Part shown: one piece after another, positions 1 through 5,263 of the stretch
Layout of the letters: every line of letters starts with the position of its first letter
Numbering within the stretch: position 1 is the first letter of the stretch
Assembly: GCA_964516605.1 (NCBI GenBank)
Contig: CAZFAA010000086.1
Location: 1-6,859 of the forward strand
DNA length: 6,859 nucleotides
Origin: GCA-2732805 sp964516605
GTDB lineage: Bacteria; Pseudomonadota; Gammaproteobacteria; Coxiellales; Coxiellaceae
Reading direction: 5' to 3'
Translations under genes and position numbers: made by a program
The notes under the pieces: generated by a model
The model's database searches: none
The model's input: only the letters and a program-made list of their open reading frames with translations
What the model was told of the DNA's origin: nothing

Positions 1-9
1 TGGTGTGGT

Positions 10-33
10 GGGGTGGGGTGGGGCGCGGTGGGG
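10..33 (+). repeat. G-tract cluster, potential G-quadruplex
   Basis: Four GGGG tracts lie at 10-13, 15-18, 20-23 and 30-33, separated by loops of 1, 1 and 6 bases. This fits the classic four-tract quadruplex pattern on the plus strand. The surrounding 1-53 is almost entirely G and T, with C only at 24 and 26, and the octamer GTGTGGTG occurs at 3-10 and again at 43-50. No gene is visible here. Because it lies at the very start of the window it could be an assembly or base-calling artefact; if real, it lies about 170 bases upstream of rlmB. Confidence 0.6.
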
Positions 34-203
34 TGTTGAGTTGTGTGGTGTGGACTCGTGCAGCTGGTTAATGCGACGGAAATTAGAAGTAGAGCACTCA
101 GTAATTTTTTATTCATGATAATCCCTAAATGAAAAAGATAGATTATACGATATGCGCTAGCCTATACCTAGTAACGAGTTGTATCATCCCGTATACTGGT
201 ACA

Positions 204-944
204 ATGTCTGAACTCATATATGGTATACATGCTGTTACGGCGTTGCTGATGTTAAAGCCCGAGAATGTGAAGAGTCTGATCATTCAAGCGGGCAGAAGTG
301 ATTCGGCAAGCGCGTTATGCCTTAATTTAGCAAAACAAGCTGATATTCCTGTTCAAACCAACACGCGTAGTGAGCTGGATGCATTATTGCAAAGTAACGT
401 AGTCCATCAGGGTATTGTTGCATTTTGCACTCAAATCCCTATTTATAATGAAACCGATTTAGATGGTATTGTCGATGCCGCGCCACGCCCCTATTTGGTT
501 TTAATTTTGGATGGCATTCAGGATCCACATAATTTGGGTGCTTGTTTGCGTGTTGCCAATGCCCTGGGTGTATGTGCTGTGCTTGCACCTAAGAATAATT
601 CAGTGGGCTTAACGGCTACGGTGAGCAAGGTATCGACTGGTGCTATTTTTTCTACTCCTTTTATTCGGGTCACGAATTTGGCGCGTAGCATGCGCGCATT
701 ACAAGATAAGGGCATTTGGTTGGTTGGCGGTAGCGCAGATGCAGAGCAGGAGCTCAAAGATATCGACATGAAAGGTGATATCGGTATTGTGATGGGGGCG
801 GAAGGTTCTGGATTGCGCGCATTAACTGCCAAAACATGCGATTTTTTAGCTAAAATTCCAATGCTCGGTACTGTCACCAGTTTGAATGTGTCAGTTGCTA
901 GCGGCATCAGTTTATATGAGGTTTACAGACAACGAGGAGGTTAA
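204..944 (+). CDS. rlmB: 23S rRNA (guanosine-2'-O-)-methyltransferase RlmB
   Basis: Cytoplasmic SpoU/TrmH-type (SPOUT) methyltransferase that uses S-adenosylmethionine to methylate the 2'-hydroxyl of a conserved guanosine (G2251, E. coli numbering) in the 23S peptidyl transferase loop. From the ATG at 204 the product is 246 residues, close to E. coli RlmB (243). The N-terminal substrate-binding domain opens with the typical MSELIYGIHAV. The SPOUT domain carries motif 1 (DPHNLGACLR, residues 107-116, with the expected Arg116), motif 2 (MGAEGSGLR, 197-205) and motif 3 (SLNVSVASG, 226-234). The frame opens at an ATG at 129, but that adds 25 hydrophobic residues that the family lacks, and neither start has a clear Shine-Dalgarno. 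A TATACT -10-like hexamer at 192-197 lies just before the chosen start. The usual upstream partner, RNase R, is absent here. Confidence 0.95.
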   Translation: MSELIYGIHAVTALLMLKPENVKSLIIQAGRSDSASALCLNLAKQADIPVQTNTRSELDALLQSNVVHQGIVAFCTQIPIYNETDLDGIVDAAPRPYLVLILDGIQDPHNLGACLRVANALGVCAVLAPKNNSVGLTATVSKVSTGAIFSTPFIRVTNLARSMRALQDKGIWLVGGSADAEQELKDIDMKGDIGIVMGAEGSGLRALTAKTCDFLAKIPMLGTVTSLNVSVASGISLYEVYRQRGG

Positions 945-949
945 GTGGC

Positions 950-1486
950 ATGCGTGCTTTATGGAAAGGATTTCTATTTTGTATGATGAGCGTACCGGCT
1001 TTAGCCGCGACGGACATTATGCCTGTTCATGATTGTCAGTTCGAAGTTCAGTTCGAAGGAATTAAATTAAACGGTATTTATAACGGCCCAGTTATCTGCC
1101 ACAGCACCACATTAGATGAATTAAAAGTCAATGGCGCGACGCATTTGGTCGATACCAATATTTCAAAACAGCTGTATGTGCGCGGCTCGTTAAACCTAGA
1201 TCATTCACAGGCTGGATTTATCGATGTTTTTGGTGATGTCGCGGGAGAGCATTGTACGGTGCATGAGGCATTAAATTTATTTGGTAATTACATTAAATTG
1301 GAACATTGCACAGCACAAGATATCAATATGTATTATGGTGGCTTATCTACTTTTGCACCCCAATTAGTTTTGTATAAGAGTAAAGTGCTGGGTAAAATCC
1401 ATTTCTACCATCGCTCTGGCTTTGTGATCAAGGATGCTGCCAGTGCTATTGGTGCTGTTGAAAATGGTTTGGTTAAGAGATCGTAA
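950..1486 (+). CDS. Secreted protein with beta-helix-like repeats, unknown function
   Basis: I do not recognise a named family. The 178-residue product begins with a clear signal peptide: Arg2 and Lys6, a hydrophobic stretch 8-18, and an Ala-Leu-Ala cleavage site at 17-19, so it is probably periplasmic or secreted. The mature part shows four tandem 16-18 residue units at about 55-71, 72-88, 89-104 and 105-122, each starting with alternating hydrophobics followed by Gly (KVNGATHL, YVRGSLNL, DVFGDVAG, NLFGNYIK). A weaker unit covers 123-131. This resembles a short bactofilin-like or polymer-forming beta-helix. The mature protein has cysteines at 29, 50, 102 and 120. The ATG is 9 bases after a strong AGGAGG (935-940) inside the last rlmB codons, so it is probably co-transcribed and translationally coupled with rlmB. 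The fold assignment is inference. Confidence 0.8.
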   Translation: MRALWKGFLFCMMSVPALAATDIMPVHDCQFEVQFEGIKLNGIYNGPVICHSTTLDELKVNGATHLVDTNISKQLYVRGSLNLDHSQAGFIDVFGDVAGEHCTVHEALNLFGNYIKLEHCTAQDINMYYGGLSTFAPQLVLYKSKVLGKIHFYHRSGFVIKDAASAIGAVENGLVKRS

Positions 1487-1525
1487 CTATTTAATCCGCC
1501 TCGTTTGAGCTTTTTCTCCACTGAT

Positions 1526-1600
1526 CGCTTTCAATAAAGCGCCGTGTTGTGCATTTTATATAAATGTTATAGGGTTATTTCTTAATTTTTATAAAATGCA
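1526..1600. repeat. Inverted repeats between convergent genes
   Basis: The gap between the convergent genes ending at 1486 (plus) and 1575 (minus) holds two dyads. A compact 6-bp hairpin with a 4-base loop lies at 1526-1541 (CGCTTT / AAAGCG). A perfect 11-bp inverted repeat, TGCATTTTATA at 1550-1560 and its complement at 1590-1600, has a 29-base loop and runs into the 3' end of the minus-strand gene. Neither is followed by a good T-tract on either strand, so a standard intrinsic terminator is not supported. They may still act as 3'-end stabilising structures for the two converging transcripts. Confidence 0.4.
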
Positions 1601-2387
1601 GCGGCTGCAACAGATCATGCACCGCTGCTTCTTGTTCTTTTAGTAATTCTGCTTGTTCTTTTTCAATATCTTTTAGTGGTTTTTTAAGGGCTTTCATGTG
1701 TTTTTCGATTTCTTTTTCGCCATGCGGCAAGTGTTGACGGCTCAGAGCACTGAGTACAGTTAAGTAGGCTTTCAAGTGGAAATAATCGGTAAAGTTTAGT
1801 GGGTAAGTTACCTTGGGTGGTGTGATATTAACGTTATCATAACGTGCGAGCAGTTCAGACAGTGGTTCGGGCGCATTAAATTCATCAAGCTCCATTTCGC
1901 TGATGTTTACGCCATTAATTTTAAGAGCGCCTGTGACGCTCATTTGCCAGAAAAATAATTTACCTTCCCACTGCTGACACTGATTGTTCGTCAGTTCATC
2001 AAATGCTTCGCGAATGTGTGTGACCTCAGTGCTTTGGAAATTTTCTATTTTTTTAGGATCTATTTTAAACTCGGGGTGTAAAGAGGTGTAATTGTCTTTA
2101 AGTGCATCCTCTTTATTGATCTTTACTACCATGGTTAGACGCGCGATGATGGAGAAGGCTTTTAATTGACTTAAGAAAAAAGCAGAATAGGGGCCTTGCA
2201 GGGCGTCTTGAATTTGTCGTTCTGATAACACATTGGTCGCATTGTTTTTAAAATTAGCTTCTTTATAGCCGCCCTCTTTAAGCGGGTGTGAGTGCTTAAA
2301 AATCAGTTTTGCCATAATTGGCCAGTCGCTAATAAGAACCCGCTGATAAGTTGTAATGAATTCTGGAAATACAGGATGCTGTGACAT
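1575..2387 (-). CDS. Hypothetical protein, charged C-terminal helix
   Basis: I do not recognise this 270-residue protein. It has no signal peptide or membrane segment and only one cysteine (137), so it is probably soluble and cytoplasmic. The N-terminal two thirds look mixed alpha/beta, with aromatic-rich stretches (for example 138-150 and 195-210). Residues about 223-260 are a highly charged Lys/Glu helix, probably a coiled coil, and the protein ends in a short basic-hydrophobic tail (FIKIKK). The ATG at 2387 is preceded by AGAGGAAA, a good ribosome binding site. It lies 57 bases after the stop of the tyrA-like gene on the same strand with no visible terminator between, so it may be the last gene of the aromatic operon. 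Nothing in its sequence suggests an aromatic-pathway enzyme. Confidence 0.8.
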   Translation of the reverse strand: MSQHPVFPEFITTYQRVLISDWPIMAKLIFKHSHPLKEGGYKEANFKNNATNVLSERQIQDALQGPYSAFFLSQLKAFSIIARLTMVVKINKEDALKDNYTSLHPEFKIDPKKIENFQSTEVTHIREAFDELTNNQCQQWEGKLFFWQMSVTGALKINGVNISEMELDEFNAPEPLSELLARYDNVNITPPKVTYPLNFTDYFHLKAYLTVLSALSRQHLPHGEKEIEKHMKALKKPLKDIEKEQAELLKEQEAAVHDLLQPLHFIKIKK

Positions 2388-2444
2388 AATATTTCCTCTG
2401 TTTTGTTAGGGAGACCAAATTTTACACTAAAATAATCTCAGTGG

Positions 2445-3125
2445 CTAATCCCGTTTTTTAAGCGAGATAAGACTTGCTTCAATTTCATCAATTAGTGATT
2501 TGGTGTAGGGGTTAAAGTGTTGCAGATCATAAAATAGATCCCAGCTATCATTGCAGGTTTGGTTCATGATGCTGAGTAAGCGTTCAAAACCTAGGGTATC
2601 AATGGGCGTTGAGCTAATGCGCATGTGTTGTAGTGTACGTCCCAGTAAGTGGGTGAGGCCTTGTGAACGTGCAGAGTAGCGGTCGTGCTCATCGGGTGTT
2701 ATTTCTATAATGCTGATTCCTTTATTCTTGAAATAATTTTTCCAAAATAGATAGGGCTCATCTGCATGTTGCACTGGATGCATCATCATGCGGTTGTTCG
2801 TGTCGGTGTAATATGAATCGGGCCCAAACAGTGGGTGGGTAGCAATAATCGCTGTATCCTTGGGTAATATTTCTTGCATGCAGGTAACGGGGTAGAGCTT
2901 GACTGAACAAGTATCGATGATGGTCGCTTTGGGATGTAACTCAGCCAGTGTGTTCAGGACTGTTCTAAGATGCCTAATAGGTACACATAAAAACACAGCA
3001 TCACATTCTGTAACCGGTATCAGTAAGTTGTTACGATCAAAAATATGCATCTCAAAATCATCTTTGAGTAGCGCATGCAGTAGCCTTCCAAAACGGCCGT
3101 AGCCTATAATACCCACTTTTAGCAT
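2445..3125 (-). CDS. tyrA: Prephenate/arogenate dehydrogenase (short TyrA)
   Basis: Predicted to oxidatively decarboxylate prephenate (to 4-hydroxyphenylpyruvate) or arogenate (to tyrosine) using a nicotinamide cofactor. The N-terminal Rossmann fold has GYGRFG (8-13), and Asp30 at the end of the second strand suggests NAD rather than NADP. DTCSVK (71-76) and HPLFGPD (97-103) are family hallmarks; His97 aligns with the catalytic His of TyrA enzymes. EHDRYSARSQGLTHLLGR (146-163) and the later TCNDSWDLFYDLQ (190-202) recall, from memory, plant-type arogenate dehydrogenases more than E. coli T-protein. At 226 residues it is shorter than usual (about 280 or more), with a compact C-terminal helical domain and no mutase or ACT domain. 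Its ATG is one base after the upstream stop, with AAAGGA five bases before it. Substrate choice cannot be settled from sequence. Confidence 0.85.
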   Translation of the reverse strand: MLKVGIIGYGRFGRLLHALLKDDFEMHIFDRNNLLIPVTECDAVFLCVPIRHLRTVLNTLAELHPKATIIDTCSVKLYPVTCMQEILPKDTAIIATHPLFGPDSYYTDTNNRMMMHPVQHADEPYLFWKNYFKNKGISIIEITPDEHDRYSARSQGLTHLLGRTLQHMRISSTPIDTLGFERLLSIMNQTCNDSWDLFYDLQHFNPYTKSLIDEIEASLISLKKRD

Positions 3126-3126
3126 A

Positions 3127-3696
3127 TTATTCCTTTAACGGTGTGACAGCGGCGAATAACGTTAGATTGTGTTTTAAATCTTGAATATCCTGTGCTAACA
3201 GTTCCAGGTCATAAAGTTTGGCACATGCGGCGTTACCAATGACGGCACTGCTTGCTGCTAAGGTGCCATCACTTAAGCGGCTCGCGGCTTGTGCTGTATC
3301 ATCCTCTTCAATGAGTGGGCAGCTCCAGTAATGATCGGCTAAGTAATTGCGGCACTGCCGTAATGCTTGTTGGTGAGAATGAATTGCTTTGATCTCTGTG
3401 CTGCGGGTGCCAGGTTTAACGAGTAAGTTTTGTGAAATAGGGATATGAAATAACGTGACGATATGGCAGTTGTGATGAGCAAGTGCATAAATGCTTTCAA
3501 TCACTACGCCACCTTGCGCGTTCTCAATAGCAAACACGCCATAATCAACCAAGCCTTTGCTTACAGCATGCAAAACCCCTTCAGAACTGATTAAATAGTT
3601 TAGGTCGTAATCATCCAAGTGATGCCGTGTTGCAAAATGTCGAGCAGCCTCCTCGGAAAAACTGCCAATACCGCCTTGTAAGCCGATTTTAATCAT
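3127..3696 (-). CDS. Prephenate dehydratase-like protein, no ACT domain
   Basis: Prephenate dehydratase converts prephenate to phenylpyruvate, the precursor of Phe. The frame is open from an ATG at 3744, but the start at 3696 (MIKIGLQGG) has a strong GAGGAG site 6 bases upstream and gives the normal family N-terminus and 189 residues. Visible family features are GGIGSFSEEAA (8-18), AIENAQGGV (56-64), SHQQALRQC (107-115), DDTAQAAS (132-139) and an IQD..HNLTLF segment (171-181). The catalytic TRF motif reads Thr179-Leu180-Phe181, so Thr and Phe are kept but Arg is lost. The protein ends eight residues later, so the C-terminal Phe-binding ACT domain (bringing the usual total to about 280) is missing. 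It may be a feedback-insensitive dehydratase, or an enzyme of altered specificity such as the prephenate decarboxylases (BacA family). It overlaps the chorismate mutase gene by 8 bases. Confidence 0.8.
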   Translation of the reverse strand: MIKIGLQGGIGSFSEEAARHFATRHHLDDYDLNYLISSEGVLHAVSKGLVDYGVFAIENAQGGVVIESIYALAHHNCHIVTLFHIPISQNLLVKPGTRSTEIKAIHSHQQALRQCRNYLADHYWSCPLIEEDDTAQAASRLSDGTLAASSAVIGNAACAKLYDLELLAQDIQDLKHNLTLFAAVTPLKE

Positions 3697-3979
3697 GTGT
3701 TTCTCCTCGCTGTAAAGCACGGTGCACCTCAAAAATAAGTTCATAAATCAGTGTGAGTTGTGCGTCCGTAAAAGGTCCTTGATTGTTTTTTAAGATGCGC
3801 TGCAGCACATTCAGTTCGCGTTCGCGATGTTGCACTGTTTGCATCGAAGGATCTATGCTGCGTTTAATCTGGCCTATTTTAAGGCTTAATGCGCCGCGTT
3901 GATTGAGCAGCCTGACAATTTCATCATCAATCGCATCAATTTGCTTGCGCAGTGGGCTAAGTGCTGTGTCAAGATTCAT
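3689..3979 (-). CDS. Chorismate mutase, AroQ class, monofunctional
   Basis: Rearranges chorismate to prephenate, the branch point toward Phe and Tyr. The 96-residue all-helical product is a stand-alone AroQ-alpha domain. Residues matching the E. coli active site are Arg11, Arg28, Lys39, Arg52-Glu53 (in HRERE) and a Gln at 90. The GPFTDAQL segment before the last helix resembles the mutase domain of bifunctional PheA (P-protein). In most gammaproteobacteria this domain is fused to prephenate dehydratase; here the reading frame stops and the dehydratase starts in another frame with an 8-base overlap. The start ATG overlaps the stop of the DAHP synthase gene (ATGA, 3976-3979), with GGAG 9 bases upstream inside that gene. 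This implies translational coupling along DAHP synthase, mutase and dehydratase. Confidence 0.9.
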   Translation of the reverse strand: MNLDTALSPLRKQIDAIDDEIVRLLNQRGALSLKIGQIKRSIDPSMQTVQHRERELNVLQRILKNNQGPFTDAQLTLIYELIFEVHRALQRGETHD

Positions 3980-5034
3980 GTGCGCTGCTCCCTGGTGCGT
4001 ACCACACAGTGAGCCATTTGTTTCAATGCTCTTAAAGTATCATCCCAATCGATGCACGCATCTGTAATACTCTTGCCGTATTCGAGATGCGGTGTGAGGG
4101 GTTGATTACCGGCTTTGAGGTTGCTCTCAATCATAACACCAAAAATATCGTGTGATGTTTCAAGTTGCTCACACACAGAATCGAGGACTTTGAATTGTTT
4201 AGTATGATCTTTCAAGCTATTGCCATGGCTGCAATCAATCATAATTTTAGGGTGTAATTTGTGGCTGGCGAGCAATTTAGCGGTTTGCGCCACAACGGTT
4301 TGATCATAATTGGGTCCAGACAGTTTGCCACCACGTAAGATAATGTGACAGCAGGGATTTCCTGTTGTGCTTACAATTGCAGCGCCACCTTCCCCGGTGA
4401 CGCCCAGAAAATGATGAGGGTGTTTTGCAGCAAACAGTGCGTCGATGGCGATATCAATATTGCCTTGTGTGCCATTTTTAAAGCCAACTGGCATTGACAG
4501 GCCAGAGGCCATTTCACGATGGATTTGGCTTTCGGTGGTGCGGGCGCCAATCGCTGCCCAGCTGACCAAATCAGCAAGGTATTGTGGAATAATAGTGTCT
4601 AAAAACTCGGTAGCAACAGGGATTCCGAGCTCATTGATTTGTAATAATAACTCACGTGCTTTATATAAACCCTCATTAATTCGAAAGCTGCCATCCAAGT
4701 CAGGATCGTTAATCAGGCCTTTCCAGCCAACTGTAGTGCGTGGTTTTTCGAAATAAACGCGCATGATAATACACAGTTCATCCTGATAGTATTGCCTTAC
4801 TTCAGCCAGGCGCTGCGCATACTCTAGTGCGGCTTTGGGGTCGTGAATGGAGCAGGGGCCTACAATTACCACACAGCGATCGTCTTTGCCTGAGATAATA
4901 TTATTCAATTCATGGCGCGTGGTATGTACTAATTGGGCAATCGTTTCAGTTGTTTTAAGTTTTTGATGAATAAGCTCATCAGGTGTTACTAGGGGGGTAA
5001 GGGCTAAAATACGTAAATTATCAGTAGTAGTCAT
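3976..5034 (-). CDS. aroF: 3-deoxy-7-phosphoheptulonate (DAHP) synthase, class I-alpha
   Basis: Condenses phosphoenolpyruvate and erythrose 4-phosphate, the first committed step of the shikimate pathway. The 352 residues align end to end with E. coli AroF/AroG (about 350). Metal ligands are visible: Cys61 in GPCSIHD, His270 in DCSHGNS, Glu303 in MIESN and Asp325 in SITDAC. Substrate-binding segments EKPRTTVGWKGLINDP (96-111) and GARTTESQ (163-170) are intact. Pro150 and Ser180, where AroG mutations abolish feedback inhibition, are conserved, so allosteric control is probably retained. Wording such as PVATEFLD, MASGLSMPVG and MIDCSHGNS is nearer to AroF (Tyr-sensitive) than AroG, but isozyme type cannot be assigned safely. 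First gene of the operon, with a weak GCGAGA site 7 bases before ATG and a long leader holding an aromatic-rich ORF. Confidence 0.95.
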   Translation of the reverse strand: MTTTDNLRILALTPLVTPDELIHQKLKTTETIAQLVHTTRHELNNIISGKDDRCVVIVGPCSIHDPKAALEYAQRLAEVRQYYQDELCIIMRVYFEKPRTTVGWKGLINDPDLDGSFRINEGLYKARELLLQINELGIPVATEFLDTIIPQYLADLVSWAAIGARTTESQIHREMASGLSMPVGFKNGTQGNIDIAIDALFAAKHPHHFLGVTGEGGAAIVSTTGNPCCHIILRGGKLSGPNYDQTVVAQTAKLLASHKLHPKIMIDCSHGNSLKDHTKQFKVLDSVCEQLETSHDIFGVMIESNLKAGNQPLTPHLEYGKSITDACIDWDDTLRALKQMAHCVVRTREQRT

Positions 5035-5038
5035 AATA

Positions 5039-5120
5039 TATCTCGCTGTTTAGTTTGGTCATTTATCTTTTTTAACAGTATTGCCAGGTAAAAAAGGAGC
5101 GACTAAATCGAAACGAGATA
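5039..5120 (-). promoter_or_regulatory. Possible RBS-sequestering long-range pairing
   Basis: On the minus strand the leader contains TATCTCGTT (5120-5112), inside the aromatic ORF, which can pair with AGCGAGATA (5047-5039 region) covering the ribosome binding site of the DAHP synthase gene. Seven pairs are perfect (TATCTCG with CGAGATA), and a G-U and an A-U pair extend the helix to nine. The segment falls just after the leader Tyr18 codon, so a ribosome stalled there would cover it and free the downstream binding site. The pairing is seen in the sequence; the regulatory role is inference, and a 7-base match across about 70 bases can occur by chance. Confidence 0.3.
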
Positions 5121-5176
5121 GGATAAAGGCCGTAGCAGGTCTTGGTGCAAAAATTATGTGACGTATAATTTAACAT
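5072..5176 (-). CDS. Candidate aromatic-rich leader peptide of the aro operon
   Basis: A 34-codon ORF (ATG at 5174-5176, TAA at 5072-5074) lies between the putative operon promoter and the DAHP synthase ATG, ending 37 bases before it. Its translation contains five Phe (9, 22, 24, 28, 29), four Tyr (4, 15, 18, 33) and one Trp (31), so 10 of 34 residues are aromatic, about three times what I would expect by chance at this base composition. This is the hallmark of a leader peptide that senses charged tRNA-Phe or tRNA-Tyr, as with pheL upstream of E. coli pheA. Against it: there is no Shine-Dalgarno, the predicted transcript would start at or just before the AUG, and I find no convincing terminator hairpin after it. 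A translational mechanism would therefore be needed. Confidence 0.4.
   Translation of the reverse strand: MLNYTSHNFCTKTCYGLYPISFRFSRSFFTWQYC
5142..5169 (+). promoter_or_regulatory. Promoter candidate for the small secreted protein gene
   Basis: The plus strand has a perfect TATAAT -10 box (5164-5169) with TTGGTG (5142-5147) 16 bases upstream as a weak -35. The predicted start near 5176 leaves an untranslated leader of about 88 bases before the ATG at 5264. It overlaps the opposing promoter's transcribed region, and the two -10 boxes lie 14 bases apart on opposite strands. Confidence 0.45.
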
Positions 5177-5183
5177 GAATACC

Positions 5184-5213
5184 GTTATACCTGAGGCTTA
5201 GATGGATTGTCAA
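5184..5213 (-). promoter_or_regulatory. Promoter for the aromatic operon
   Basis: The minus strand shows a perfect TTGACA -35 box (5213-5208), an 18-base spacer and a TATAAC -10 box (5189-5184), a strong sigma-70 type promoter. The predicted start lies near 5176-5180, giving a leader of about 140 bases before the DAHP synthase ATG. It faces the operon and lies inside the region transcribed for the divergent plus-strand gene. Confidence 0.7.
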
Positions 5214-5263
5214 TAAAATTGGCTTCTGCTAAGCTCATAAACTCACATAAAAAGGATGGCGTC

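Noticed and set aside
61..110. tRNA-like D-arm (GCAGCTGGTTAATGC)
   Set aside because: No acceptor stem, anticodon arm or T-arm could be built around it.
129..203. N-terminal extension of RlmB that looks like a signal peptide
   Set aside because: RlmB is cytosolic, the homologous N-terminus begins at the ATG at 204, and no ribosome binding site precedes 129.
518..907. Minus-strand open frame of 129 codons inside rlmB
   Set aside because: Fully antisense to a gene with all family motifs; no family resemblance or ribosome binding site.
3697..3744. Upstream ATG of the prephenate dehydratase frame at 3744
   Set aside because: The extra 16 residues are not family-like, and a strong GAGGAG sits directly before the ATG at 3696.
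4445..4756. Plus-strand open frame opposite the DAHP synthase gene
   Set aside because: Antisense shadow of a highly conserved enzyme. The antisense frames at 2899-3102 and 5861-6121 were rejected for the same reason.
5090..5130. Intrinsic terminator at the six-T run in the aro leader
   Set aside because: No upstream stem of useful length pairs next to the T-run, so transcription attenuation by a standard terminator is not supported.
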